64,000 nt of DNA from contig NC_069362.1 in assembly GCF_021730395.1 (NCBI RefSeq), positions 92,706,001 to 92,770,000 on the forward strand, given 5' to 3'. The notes under the pieces were generated by a model. The model worked only from the letters and a program-made list of their open reading frames with translations. It ran no database searches and was not told where the DNA came from. The position numbers and the translations under genes were made by a program. Origin of the DNA: Mercenaria mercenaria (taxonomy: Eukaryota; Mollusca; Bivalvia; Venerida; Veneridae). Position 1 is the stretch's first letter. Every line of letters begins with the position of its first letter. Positions 1 through 12,889 of this stretch are shown in pieces.

Positions 1-69
1 ATGATAGTTCTGTAAGACATACTCTATACAGGGTTACTGGATTTTATATTCTCATTCTGAGTGTTAAGG

Positions 70-300
70 GTCTTTGTGGCCGAGCGGTTAAGGGCCCTGA
101 CTTTGAATCACTTTCTCCTCACTGATCTGGGTTCCATCCTCACTCCGGGCCTTGAATTCTTCATGTGAGGAAGCCATCCAGCTAGCATGATGAAATAATG
201 CGTGGAGGGGCACCTGCATGGGTCTTCCTCCAGCGTACATCAAAGCTGGAAATTTGCCATATCCTTAGAACAGCCGGCACGTATTTATGTAATCTCGCCA
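70..300 (+). repeat. tRNA-derived SINE
   Basis: The head at about 75-150 looks like a tRNA: an A-box-like stretch GGCCGAGCGGTTAAGG and a B-box-like GGGTTCCATCC. The body follows (GATGAAATAATGCGTGG, CTTCCTCCAGCGTACAT, AAAGCTGGAAATTTGCCATA). The same body appears at 46263-46396, and its 3' end appears again near 2250-2295. The 3' end of this copy is diverged and runs into the next repeat. Confidence 0.7.
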
Positions 301-312
301 GGCATATATTTA

Positions 313-1728
313 TGTCTCCCCCAGGAGACATACTGTTTTTGCCCTGTCCGTCCGTCCGTCTGTCCTTCCGTCCGTCCGTTCGTACATCACACTTCATTTC
401 CGAGCAATAACTGGAGAACTATTTGACCTAGAACCTTCAAACTTTATAGGGTTGTAGGGCTGCTGGAGTAGACGACCCCTATTGTTTTTGAGGTCACTCT
501 GTCAAAGGTCAAGGTCACAGGGGCCTGAACATTGAAAACCATTTCCGATCAATAACTAGAGAACCACTTGACCAGAATGTTGAAACTTCATACGATGATT
601 GGTCATGAAGAGTAGAGACCCTATATTTTGGGTCACTCGTCAAAGGTCAAGGTCACAGGGGCCTGAACATTGAAAACCATTTCCGATCAATAACTAGAGA
701 ACCACTTGACCTAGAATGTTGAAACTTCATAGGATGATTGGTCATAAAGAGTAGATGACCCGTATTGATTTGGGGGTCACTCCATCAAAGGTCAAGGTCA
801 CAGGGGCCTGAACATGGAAAACCATTTCCGATCAATAACTAGAGAACCACTTGACCCAGAATGTTGAAACTTCATAGGATGATTGTACATGCAAAGTAGA
901 TGACCCCTATCGATTTTGGGGTCACTCCATTAAAGGTCAAGGTCACAGGGGCCTGAACATTGAAAACCATTTCCGGTCAGTAACTTGAGAACCACTTGAC
1001 CCAGAATGATGAAACTTCATAGGATGATTAGTCATGCAGAGTAGATGACCCCTAACAAGTTTGGGGTCACTCTATTAAAGGTCAAGGCCACAGGGGCCTG
1101 AACATGGAAAACCATTTCCTATTAATAACTTGAGAACCTCTCGACCCAGAATGTTGAAACTTCATAGGATGATTGTTCATGCAGAGTAAATGACCCCTAT
1201 TGTTTTTGGGGTCACTCCGTTAAAGGTCAAGGTCACAGGGGCCTGAACATTGATAACCAGTTCCGATCAATAACTTGAGAACCACTTGACCCAGAATGTT
1301 GAAACTTCATAGTATGATTCAACATGCAGAGTAGATGACCCCTATTGATTTTGGGGTCAGTCAATTAAAGGTCAAGGTCACAGTGGCAGGTTCATGTAAA
1401 ATCATTTTTTGGAAATAACTTGAGAACCACTTTACCTACAATGTTGAAACTTAATAGGATGATTAGACATGCAGAGTAGATGACCCCTATTTATTTTGAG
1501 GTCACTTAATCAAAGGTCAAGGTCACAGGAGCCTTAACAGTGACTTGAGAACCACTAGGCCAGAGTGTTGAAATTTAGCGGGATGACTGGACATGCCAAG
1601 TAGATGATCCCTATTGCTGCCAACCATCAGTGTCTCTTTGACTTTCGCTCCTGACCCCTATTGACTTCTTGCCTATAGGACTTTGCATTGGGGGAGACAT
1701 GCGCTTTTTTACAAAAGCATTTTCTAGT
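313..1728. repeat. Composite repeat with ~145-bp tandem core, first copy
   Basis: The outer ends are near-inverted (TGTCTCCCCC at 313, GGGGGAGACA at about 1690). A (GTCC)n-like run lies at 340-385. The core is about eight diverged copies of a 143-146-bp unit: AGGTCAAGGTCACAGGGG recurs near 507, 644, 789, 934, 1080 (variant), 1226, 1369 and 1513. Open frames here come from the repeat and are not genes. A related element lies at 5124-6157. Confidence 0.8.
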
Positions 1729-3282
1729 TTGTTTTTGACAACACAGAAAATGACGTCACTCAACCTTCAGCTATTTCCGGAAGTAAAGGAAATGAAAGTG
1801 GAAATGCTAAACTTGAAAACAAAAGCCGTATTTTGATTCGTCGGTAGTCAGGGGTCACCTCTTCTAAATGTTTTTTTGCTAATGGGGAGTCAATTTTCAG
1901 CATTTTCTAACGAATTGAAATTACCTGGGCTTTAGTACAGCATGTCAGCTTTTCATCTACGAAAAGATATTTGAGCTCGGGATAAACACAAATCCCACAG
2001 GGGTCCGTATTGGAGCAAGGGTACATTGATAATTTTGGAACTTCATCAAATCACTCAAAGGGTCCTTTTTGATGTTGTCTGAAAGTGTCAGTATATGCCT
2101 CAGATATAAGATATAACTGTATTTAAGAGCTGCAGACCTAGACATTTCAGAAATATTTTCAAAATGAATTTCGTATTATAAATGTTGATTCTACGGAAGT
2201 GTGAAAGGGCCATCAGACGCTAATACGTTTGATTACGTTATGGCTGCGGAAAGGATAATTATGACCTATAATTGTGTTGGTGCGACATTCAACCCTACAT
2301 TCTTAGTGTTGGAATAATTTCATTAGATATTTATGAAAATGATGACTGTACACATGATACCACTTTAATATCTCTACAAATTGTTAAATTTTAAAATGAA
2401 ATAGCTCCACAGACTCCAGAGATTTCAAAGTGGTAGATAAAATGTTTTTGGTTGTACCTTGTGGTCATGTGACTTACATCCGGAGATAAAGAAGAACTTA
2501 GACTTCTTTCACATCCAGCCCTCATCTGGTATCTGCTTTCTAAAGAATTGATCTGCAAGAAATGTGATACTGTTGCACTGGTTTCTGGATAAAACATCAA
2601 ATTATAAACTGCACAAATTAGGTTTCAGACTGAATGATAAGCAAAATCTGTTTTCTGGAGAATTTCATATGTAAGACAATGCTTGTGTGCACTTTTTGTA
2701 TGCTTAATAATTTACAAAAAAAAAACTGTTTTTATATAATATTTATTAACGTTGAATTTTACAGGAGGTCACTTCTTAAAGGGAAATGTTTTTGTGTAGT
2801 ATTTTGACATTTTCAAACAAGAATTTTAAATTTTGGATTTATGTGTTTAACAACATTAACTTATCTGAATAATTGTACGACAAATATTTTTGTTGTTTCA
2901 CATTTTTTAAACTACAATACAATACAATAAGTTCTATTTTGAGACAGCAAGACAACATTACAAAACATAAGTTCTGAAGAGATTTTAACCGACTATACAA
3001 CAATTAATACAAATTTAACAGATTTATAGAAGTGCTACAAAAGAAAACATGTAAACTGTGTTTAATACAATTCTGTCATGCTGCAGATAATATTTTAGTA
3101 AATAGCACCAAATGTTACAAAACTTCTAATAAGGTATGGTCTGCCACAGTGATGAAGAATTCCTTGTGATAACAGACTATACATTTGATGATCTTTATTT
3201 AATATTTTTTCTCAAGAAATATAATGAAAATACAGCTTTTTTCCTTGTACACTTTGTTAACATGTTATTATTTTAATTTCAG
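1729..3282. other. AT-rich non-coding DNA, probably intron of the gene ending at 3401
   Basis: No coding exon was recognised. A fragment of the SINE 3' end is visible near 2250-2295 (TATGACCTATAATTGTG, GGTGCGACATTC). Since a spliced terminal exon follows at 3283, this stretch is probably part of its upstream intron. Confidence 0.45.
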
Positions 3283-3401
3283 ATTATCGAATGAGAGTAT
3301 TCAACGAAGGAAAGAGACATAACCCAGGCTGGAATATTTTTGCAAAGTGGAGGTGTGTTACTGCCCCTGGATCTCCAGCTGACGGCAATAATTCAAGTTA
3401 G
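3283..3401 (+). CDS. Terminal coding exon of an unrecognised gene
   Basis: A pyrimidine-rich tract and AG (ATTTTAATTTCAG) precede 3283. Two bases finish a split codon, then 38 codons run to TAG at 3399-3401. The peptide reads YRMRVFNEGKRHNPGW, then NIFAKWRCVTAPGSPADG, then NNSS. It is rich in basic and aromatic residues with a soft Ser/Asn tail, unlike the random AT-rich frames around it. I do not recognise the family. Upstream exons are not visible in the window, so the gene must enter from the left with an intron of at least about 3 kb. The 3' UTR is probably the AT-rich stretch after the stop. The main uncertainty is whether the exon belongs to a live gene; the splice site, phase and stop are all consistent. 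Confidence 0.6.
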
Positions 3402-5123
3402 CTCTACATATCATACAGAAATGTTCCTTGTTTTTGCATATTGTTCCAATTTGTAAACAGTCACAATATTATTTTTATTCATTGCATATTGCTGTGTAAA
3501 AGGTATGCTCATTGTCAGTTTATTTCTTAAGAATAATTTATGTGAGAAAAAGTTTTATATTTTCAAGTATATCATTTCTGTAAGCTTTTTTCTTAAAAAT
3601 AGATGTACAAAAATAATAAGGGTGCTATTTTACTTCAAAAGGATGTATTAAGTATTTTGAAACATGACATCTGTACCCTAATTGTTACAAGCTACACTAT
3701 TGTTGGGAGTGGGTGCCAGTACATTTACTCTTGTCTGTCTGGATGTCTGTCCGTTGTTACTCAGCATGTGAAGTTATGCACCTGGTATTTTGTTAAGACC
3801 AGAGTTATGGCCCTTGACTTAGTGAAAAATTTACATAAAGGGCTTTAAAGTTTGTGTGCTTTGTATCTCAAAAAGTATTTACCTAGAGTCATGAAACATC
3901 ATAGGATTGTTATTCAGCACATGAAGTTGTGCACTTCAAGATTTGTTTGGGATGTCACTCAGAAAAAAAAAACAAGAAAGAAAGGTACTTGACTTGTAGT
4001 AAAGAAACTTTATAGCAATGGTGTTAAGCAAGTGAAGTTATACCTTTTTGTTGTATCCATACCCCCTAATGACTCACACCCCTACCCAAGGTAGTTCAAA
4101 AGTTTATTTAATCTTGCATTGTCAACAGTAGTGTGACAGGAAAGGGGGAATCTGGGTCTTATCTTTTAATATACAATTTTTATCTGTTTAAATGCATATA
4201 GGGCAGATGTAAAAGTATTGTTTATTTTTAATAGGGAAAAAAAATGTTACATTTTTCCTATTATAAGAATATTACTTTTCAGACAGCAAAAGTGTCTTTC
4301 AACATTTTGATAAAATCTTTAAGATCCATTGGAAGCATAGAACGCAACCAAGCAGAATAATAGCAGACGCAGTTTGCCCGAGTCTATGCATGAGAAGAAA
4401 TGAAATGTGCAACACACAGCAGCACTAGCTCAAGTGGAACTCCGATACAGTGTAATTGAATGTAATATTGTGATTCCAATGGGCCAGAAAATATAACAAC
4501 ATCAAGTCTAAGTAAGCCATTATGCCACTATGGATATAGCACTATGCCACTATTTAGCCAGTATAGATCAATTTAGAGTGATTCAGTTGTTCAGAAAATG
4601 GCATAAACAAGTCAGTTTAAAAAGAAAGAGATATATAACATTAAATCGAAATATTTTCCAGGGTTCTGGGTATGTAGATGGCACATATACTTTGCTATAC
4701 ATGCAACTAATAGCATTATTAGTAGACATATAATATATAAACTTCTATGTACCTCAGTATTTTCTGTTGGTACGAGCCAAGAGTTTTTGCCAAAATTGTT
4801 GATGAATTGCGTACATTACTTTATGCATGTCTTTCAGAAGTTGTTGATTTGAAAAGATATTTTACATTTATACATGAATCCCTTTTGTGAATTACGAAGC
4901 ATAACATTTTGAAGTTGAGGATATAAGTTTAAGTTTACATGTTACAAGTATGTGCATATTGATGTTCTACATTGGTTACGTTAATAATTCAAATAAACAC
5001 CCCTGATACTCTTTCAATAAACAAATACGTTATTAAAATATAACATGGAAAAATTTCTTAAAGGAACAGTAATTTTTGTACATTGTATTAAAATACTACA
5101 TAGAATTTGTGGAGGACTAATTA
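3402..5123 (+). other. Probable 3' UTR and AT-rich flank, with a dispersed repeat
   Basis: No coding exon is seen. At 3700-4090 there is a relic of the repeat family that is better preserved at 15300-16790 (acttcacatgct, ccagagttatggccc). At about 4312-4518 there is a copy of the dispersed repeat also present at 53045-53276. Candidate poly(A) signals (AATAAA) occur near 4992 and 5017. Confidence 0.4.
4312..4518 (+). repeat. Dispersed repeat, copy 1
   Basis: About 200 bases match 53045-53276 in the same orientation. Shared blocks include TTGGAAGCA, GAATGCAACCAAG (here GAACGCAACCAAG), GAAATGAAATGTGCAACA and CCAGAAAATATAACAACA. No coding capacity or terminal repeat was found, so the class is unknown. 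Confidence 0.65.
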
Positions 5124-6157
5124 TGTCTCCCCATGAGGAGAATAATATTGATGTCAGTCTGCCTTTCCATCTGTCTGTCAGTCACAAAAATTGGTCCCGA
5201 CTACTCCTTTTAAACTTCTGGTAGAATTTCTACCAAACTTACAGAAATATGCAGTACTAAGGCTAGTTTAGCATTGGAGCATTTACTGGTTGAATAATTT
5301 TTGTTTGAGTTCTGGCCCCTTAAAGGGACTAGTCCACACATTTTAGGCGAAAAATATTTCATCTAAAAATCCATAAAAAGTGAGTACCCTGAAGACTAGT
5401 GGTTCAAACTTATTTATGTATTATTTTTGCTAAGATAAGCTTATAAATAACCAACAATATTGTGCACAAGGTGTTAAATTGTCGCAGCACATTTAAAATA
5501 ATGCTTAAGATTAACATTTTACTTGCATTTTAACAAAGAGCTATAAAAATAAATAGATTGGCAACTTGAAAGGCATACAGAGCAAATCTCGCCAACCTCC
5601 CGTGACAAAAAAACGAGATTTCGTTTACCGGAAGTGGCGCTTTCTCCATGCGCCATTTTGTATGCGAAAGCAATTATGCATCAGTAAAATAATTATCACC
5701 GTATGACCACGCTTCTTTCGATGGCAAAAAAAAATGTGTACTTCGTGTCTTAAGACCATTTCAAATTAAACTAATTTTGTTTTAGAAACTAAAATGTATT
5801 TTAAATGTAGTTTTAAAGGTACAAATTGTAACTCCATGCTCGCCGATGTTTGTTTTTAGTAAGATAACGCCGAATCACGCTCTGACACGAGCTCACGCGA
5901 GATTACAGCCAGTTGCCATTCTGTGTATTTTATACTTCTTTGATTTTAACAAATGTTTAACTCTTATTTTCACCCACATCATTTTTCAGTATCATTTATA
6001 CATCTATGCCAAACTTGGTGGAAAGGAATATGTTGAAAAATTTCACCTAATATATTGTGGGTGAGTAGACTATGCCCAGATACTGCATATCCATTCATCC
6101 GTTTAAATGATACAGTATGGGGAGACATGTGCCTCTTACAACAGCAATTTCTGGTTT
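5124..6157. repeat. Composite repeat, diverged relative of the 313-1728 element
   Basis: It opens with TTATGTCTCCCCATGAGGAG and a CTGTCTGTCAGTC run, and closes with TATGGGGAGACATGTGCC. These are the same inverted ends as the first element. The interior is mostly non-repetitive AT-rich DNA, which suggests a second insertion or heavy decay of the core. Confidence 0.55.
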
Positions 6158-6711
6158 CTATTGATTTTTGGGTGGCAATTCAGTCTATAAAATGAAATCC
6201 CAACTACTATAATTAATTTTCCATTTATTTTATCTTTTAATTTTGAAGTCCGTAAATTCAGGTTACTACAGCATAGCCATTCAGTTACAAGATCACCCAT
6301 ACAATCTGTTATACACTTGACCAAAATTAAAATCGTCCCAACATCATTCTTGTTCCACAGCCTTTTTAATACCTTTCAGTTGTTAGGTCTAAATTATATG
6401 TAGAGAAAGAGATATCCAAGAAGAATTTGAAGTTGACTGACCTGTTACATTGTTAAGAAACATTGTCTAACCTAGTGCAAAATATAGAAGTTAAAACCAA
6501 AATTATCAAGAATTAAAATTAGAATGTGTATCAATATCATAACTACATGTTAACTAAAACTGATCTGAAGAGGAGTTTGTGCTGACTTTTGGACTGAAGA
6601 CGTTTATTTGAATAGATATTTTAAAGTTGTGTGTACAACTTGATACTTGTTTCAAGGAAGTAGAAAATTGATCCTAAGGTTATTTTTAAGTGTAGCTATT
6701 TATTAGTTAGA

Positions 6712-6795
6712 ATATCGAGGGGTGAATGCGAAAGAGTTCTAAGTGCATATAAATAAAGAAGCACTTAGAACTCTTTCGCATTCACCCCTCGATAT
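6712..6795. repeat. Perfect 35-bp inverted repeat (hairpin)
   Basis: The left arm 6712-6746 starts ATATCGAGGGGTGAATGC and ends GTTCTAAGTGC. The right arm 6761-6795 is its exact reverse complement. The 14-nt spacer is ATATAAATAAAGAA. It is probably a foldback element (MITE-like); a transcript would form a long perfect stem. Confidence 0.9.
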
Positions 6796-7806
6796 GTAGT
6801 AATGTCTTGCACAATTATTACCGTATAAGAGATTTTTACACGACTTCTTGTAAATATTGCTGGTCCATAGTCTTTGCTATTGACTGATCTGTAGTCAAAA
6901 CTGTAAATTTTGTTGAGCTAAAGTCAGAACTTGAAGAAATAATATGAAAATTAATTTATGCTGCACTAACTGAATGGCTTGCAGGTCAATAGTCAGAACT
7001 ACAGGCCATCGGACCTCGGGCAATAGATTTGACTATTGACTGCTAGGAAATTCAATAAATGTATAATCAGAAGGGTACTTTCAAGTGTCAACCACTTTTA
7101 AAACAGAGTTTCGATACCAGTCTCAAATTCCAGCATCTGACTGGTTATTTCTGACCACAGTCTCGAAACTGACCGCTTTTATTATCTGATATTGATGTGT
7201 TGTTTATGTCTTCCAGTCCCTTTGTGTTTGTAATGAAATATTTGAATGAAGTGTGCAGTTATTATGAATTTAAGGGATATACAAAGTGATATTGAACCAA
7301 AAAGTGCTAGACAGTTTCTTTTCCTAAAACAAGGGTCTGTTTTTCCATGTTTTTAAGTTTTTGTTTTATTTTGATAGATATAACGTGTATGATTTAAACA
7401 TCGTTCACTATGCTTTATTATTTGCTGAAGTAATAAAAGGGAAAAAACGTTACCGTTGACATTATGACTAAATATGAAGTATTTATTTATCATGAAGAAA
7501 TAGTTCATCTTGAAAATAGTCACAGAAGTCTAATGTTAGTAAAATGATCAATATATAGGATCAGATTGAAGTTAATATTAAAGAGTTAGATCAATTTCAA
7601 TAAACTGATGATGTTTTTCAATATAATGCTATTTAAGGAATTTCCCTCCGTGGCAAAATTGAACAGAATAATTCCCAGTGGTTTTGTAACAGTTTACATT
7701 CTATAAATATTATTTTGAATCTTTTTTTTATGTCAAAGTTTCAGTAAAGCTTTTGATATTGAGATTCCTTTCATATCCCAATATAGTGTTTTATTTTATG
7801 CTTTTC

Positions 7807-7868
7807 AGTGAAATGAAATAGGTATTTTCACTGCTTTAAACAGTGAAAATATCATTATTTTTCACTGG
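7807..7868. repeat. Small foldback with TTTTCACTG arms
   Basis: GGTATTTTCACTG and CAGTGAAAATATC face each other around CTTTAAA, with further CAGTGAAA and TTTTTCACTG outside. It is an imperfect palindrome with no coding content. Confidence 0.55.
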
Positions 7869-9570
7869 TATGGAACTACACTTGAGTGCAAATGAATATG
7901 AATTATACATAATCATAAATTCATTGCAAAATATACTTCAGTAAAGATATAGATGTATACACATAAATACTTACAGGATCATAAAATATACGTTCCATCA
8001 TAATAAAACGGAAACATCGTAGAACTATTTGACAGTTTTTCTACATAGATATCTTGACGTCATAAAATTACGACGTCATGATGCAATGCATGTGATGCTG
8101 CGCGGGTAAAATGGATATAACTTGTTTAAAACTATAGAAAATACATAAAATAAAAAGAAAATTTGTTTGTTTCAATGCAAGATTGAAATATATATTTACA
8201 AATATTTAATTATAGTCAGTTCACTAGGTGAAATATATCTCGATCTTACATTGAAACAAATAGTTTGCGTGATAGTCACATGTTTTCCAGAAGCATCTAT
8301 GTGGACTGCATATCATGCATTTCTTGTTTAGCTTAAATATTGATTTCAGATACAAGGAGAAACAGATGACTGTGCAGAAAACTGTCTTAATGTACTCATT
8401 AATTTCCTTTGCAACTGCAAAATGTTTTCTTTGCATTCATACAAAGAAGTATAAAATACTTTTATTTTTATAGTTCTTTGATTCATAGTATAGATCTAAG
8501 TGAAAACTGTAATATTTGTTGAAAACAATAACGGCCAAAATTTTAATAATGAAAAAGGTCAACAAGAGAAAGTAGTGTTTTCTTTAAAGCTCTTGAATGG
8601 AAGTATTTGCATTTGTATTGGGCTATACGATATTACTATTTAAAGGTGCAGCCAAACAAGACGGGCACCTGTCTACATAGTTACTTCGACCATGAAAATA
8701 GCTTCACTATAAATATACACGAAGAGCATATGAATGTTACAAATTCAGCATACGTCAGTAAAAGTCAGCAAATATTAAAGTCAAAACATGTTTGATATAT
8801 AAGAATAGGTTTGGATCTTTTTAAAAAATTCATTACATCTATCTCTTTTTGCAAAATATATACAGACTTTTATTGAAGAAACAATAAAATTTAATGCAAT
8901 AAAAGTTTTATGTCAACATAGGAAATGTTGAAGGAGATGTTTGTATTGTTTGAAGTGGCTATTTATTAATGTCATATATATACAGTGACATGTGCATTTT
9001 AGTTGATATTACATAGCTGTAGATTTGGTAGCTTTTTGAGCTATCGGATATTTTTTTTCAGGAGTCCTTTTTTGCATTGTTTAGAATTTGTTAGTTATAA
9101 CTGATACGGGACATACTGGAAATACTTGTCAGTACAGCTTATTTAGATTTGTATGCAACACAATAACAGAAATAAAATTAGAGCAGATATTGCCAAGCCT
9201 ATAGAATATTTCAAATTAGTTTTACTTTGCATCCTGGTTCCCAAACCTATCACTTTCAGCTTATGTCATGACATTTAATTGTGTATTTGTTACCAGAGAA
9301 TATTCAGATGTTTTGTTTGTCTTGCAAGAGGGACAATGTCTATGTTCTCTTTACATTTACTGTTATTTATGCATTTTACCTTTTGCCACTGTCTCATTGG
9401 CAACGTGTGTCATATTTTACTCTTTTTGCGTTACCTGATATTTATATATGTAACTGAATCTCATACCACTGTTAATATCATATTTTTGAAATAAATTTAA
9501 TAAAAAGATATGATGAACTTGTTGTTTAATTGTTCCTTATATGTGGTGATGCAGTTTCTATTTTGATATT

Positions 9571-12512
9571 AGCTCACCTGAACCAGGACCAGGGTGAGCT
9601 ATGCATACCTGCCATCCATTGTCTGTCTTCCATTGTTCAAAATTTGACTGCTGATACACTGAGGTTTTTGCCTAATCTTAAATGAACTTGATCAGAATGT
9701 ATGCCTTTATATAACCAAGGTAAAGACCCAGTCTTGGGTCATAAACTAGGTTAAGAAGGTCAAGTTATAGAAAACCCTTTTTATACGCCCATCTCTGAAA
9801 GAGCGGGGCTTATTATGTGAATACCCGTGGCGGCGGATGGGCGGCGTCCAAAGTATATCTGCTCTCTAAGTTTAACAGTTTTCATCCGATCTTCACCAAA
9901 CTTGCTGACAATGTTTGTGGGTATAATATCTCGGCCAAGTTCGATAACCAGCCAAATCGCCCAAGGCACTTGGATTATGCCCCTTGAATTAGGCCAAGTT
10001 TGATGACGGGCGTATTTTTTGACAGTCTGGCACTCTGGTTAACCCTTCAGATGCTGCTTTTTCTGTCTAAACTACTTGGAACAAGGCTGATCAGTTTTCT
10101 TTCTGAAATACAGGCGCACTTTGAAAGTGGGTGATCTTTGCAGTTGATCACAAACTAGGTGACTAGGTGAAATCATAGAAATACCTTGTTTACACTAGGG
10201 GCCATACTTCTGCCTGGTCATTATTAAACCTGTTTAGAATGCTTGTCTTTATAAAATTGTATCAAATTTTGCAACTTACTCATTGGGATCCAAAAACTAG
10301 GTTAGATACCAGAGAAAGCTTGTGGACTATCTTGTAAGATTGTGTGTCTTTACCAAGTCTGTTTCAAGTTTTAAAGACACTTCATGCTGCAGTTCCTTGT
10401 ATGAGAGATGGGGCGAAAATTTCCCAATAATAGAATTTGTTCAAACCATATAGGAACACAGTTCCATGTTAGAAACAAAAAAATGCAAAAACAATCATGG
10501 GTCACATTGCTTGTTTAGGAGTTAATGTGCCCTTAAAACTGGATTTTTCTTCAAATTTGCATATTCAAAGGCAGATAACTCCTGAACAAGCATGGTGACC
10601 TTGGATATTTTTCCAAAATTCTGTTTCTAACATGACACTGTGTTCATATACAAAGTTTGAACAATTTCTATTATTGGGATTTTTTTTACCCAAAACTGCC
10701 ACAAACGTCCTTAAGCATGGTTATCTTGGAGCAAATATAGATCTCTAGGACAGTCTATCCACAAACTTTAAAAACACACTAGTGATCAACTTGATTTAAA
10801 TGAAATCTTGTTAGAATGTTTGTTTGCAGTCCAACTCGACCATGCGTTCAGGTTAAGCTTTTAGTACAGGTGGATGGTCTAGTGTCCATCATCCAGTGTC
10901 CACAATTTACATAGATATCTTCTCTGAAACAACTGGTTAGATTTACACCAAACTTGGTCTGCAGGATCCTAGAATAGTACGTTCAATTATTTTCAAATGG
11001 CTCAGCTTGACCTCTTTTAGGGGCTATTAGACTTCTTCTCGTAAACTACTTAATAGAACTTAATCAAACTTGGTCTGTAGCATCATGAAACGCTTGGCGG
11101 ACTTTCACCAAATTTTGTAGAATCCTTATGAGGTCCTCTCCAAAATTTGTTCAGAGAGGGATGCCTGGTCCCTTTTGGGGCTACTAGGGCTAAAAATACA
11201 AAAGCCTTGAAACACATTCTCACGAACCACTTGATAAATCTTCATTGAAGTTGATCTGTTACACATCAATTTATATTGTCCTCAATTTTTTTCAAATGGG
11301 GACACCTGTGTTAGAGATAAAGATTGAAATACCTTTATATGGCTTAATGGATCTTTATCAAACTTGGTCTGAAGTATCACTGTAATATCCTTTCAAATTT
11401 TATATAAAAAAAAGCGTTAACGCTTGGCACCTTGATGGGGCTGCTAGAGTTAAGAACTTCTTCTCATGATCCACTTGAAGGATCTTCATCAAATTAGCCT
11501 GTAGCATCATTGTAAAGTCCTCTCCCAAATTTACTGTAATGCGAGCACTTGGTATATTTCAGAGGCCACTAGAGGTAAAAATAGAAATATATGTAAACAT
11601 CTTTTCAAGAACTGCTCAATGGATCTTTAACAAATAATGTAGCATTGTTGTCATGCCATTGCCCAATTGCTCAAGTAGGTGCTTTAACCCTTTTTAGGGA
11701 CCACTAGAGTTGAAAATAGAGAAACATTTAAAACATCTTCCTGTCTTCTTCAAAGTTGGTCTGTAGCATCATAGTAAGATCCTTTCAAAAGTTAGTTTCA
11801 ATAGGGACACTTCGGCCACTACAGCTGAAAATAGAGATACCTTTAAACAACCTTTTCTCATAAACAACTTGATGGATCTTCATCAAACTTGGCCTGTTGC
11901 ATAATTGTAAGGTTCCCTCCCAAATTTATTCCAGTGGGACCTCTTAGCTCCTAACTGGAGGTTAAAGAAGAAAGTCTGATAAATAATATCTTCCCAGAAC
12001 AGCTTAATGGATCTGCATCAAACATCAGCTGTGGCATCATTATAAGGGCCTCTCCCAGTTTTTTTTCAGAGTGTGCACGATGAACCATTTAGAGTCGGCT
12101 GGAGTTAATAAACAGAAATATTCTTTAAATGTCTTCTTCACAGCCACGACCCTCTTGATATATCTTCATCAAACTTGGTCTGTTGCATCATTTTAAGGTC
12201 TCTCCAAATTTTGTTTTCCAATGGGAGACACTTGGCTAGAGCTAAAAAAATTTAAAAATCCACTTTAAATGACTTTTTTCTCACAAAACACTTGATAAAT
12301 CTTAACCAGTCTTGGTCTGAAGCATGGTTATGTCTACTCTAACATCTGTTCGAATGGTTCTGCTTGCTTGGCTGCTTTCAGGGGCAACCACAGCCAAAAG
12401 TAGAAAGACCTAATGAAATGCATAATGTATGTTCACCAAACTTGCTCAGAAGCAAGGTCTTGAGTTCTCGGTCCCCTTCAGGTGAGCGATTTAGACCCAT
12501 TTGTGTCTCTGT
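9571..12512 (+). repeat. Long composite repeat of the AGCTCACC family
   Basis: The 5' end is a palindrome (AGCTCACCTGAACC, then GGGTGAGCT). The core is many diverged units containing variants of AACTTGGTCTGTAGCATC and AAGGTCCTCTCCCAAATTT. The 3' end is a decayed form of the family end (CAGGTGAGCGATTTAG at 12480-12495). The divergence of the units suggests it is older than the copies at 34383 and 60841. A separate element with ATACGCCC/GGGCGTAT ends sits inside at about 9781-10018. Confidence 0.7.
9781..10018. repeat. Short element with ATACGCCC inverted ends, nested in the composite repeat
   Basis: It begins TATACGCCCATCTCTGAAAG and closes GATGACGGGCGTATTTTTTG. The ends are inverted (ATACGCCC against GGGCGTAT). 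Its interior (GGCGGCGGATGGGCGGCG) is far more GC-rich than the surrounding core, which fits a later insertion. Confidence 0.6.
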
Positions 12513-12889
12513 GAGGTTCTAGGACAACTGGCTTATGAAAAGAATTGGAACCGCTGATTTTTTTTTGCATGGTTTAGCTATATCTCTGTGATTACAGCAA
12601 GTATAAAGGTTTTTCCATAACCTTGAGATCACCCCTCTAAATTTCAGTTTGTTTAGTTCTTTCATTTAGAGCAAGCCTTTTATTTCAAATTGATACTTAT
12701 TTTACATGGAATTGCACTCTGCATATTACTGAAGGTTCCATGTACACTGTTGTATGAACACATCAGTCTACAGATGTCTCTAAATTTTTTATGTATAAAA
12801 TGTGGAGTTCTGCTAAACCCAGGGTTAGAAGGCATGGACGGTAGCATGAATTTTCACTATCGTCCTTGAACAGGGTCAATCAAACTGAG

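Larger units (their letters stand above)
6158..9570. other. AT-rich DNA without recognised genes
   Basis: Both strands were checked for splice-bounded coding stretches and none was recognised. It contains a perfect hairpin at 6712-6795 and a smaller foldback at about 7807-7868. Scattered AATAAA hexamers do not mark a particular gene. Confidence 0.5.
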
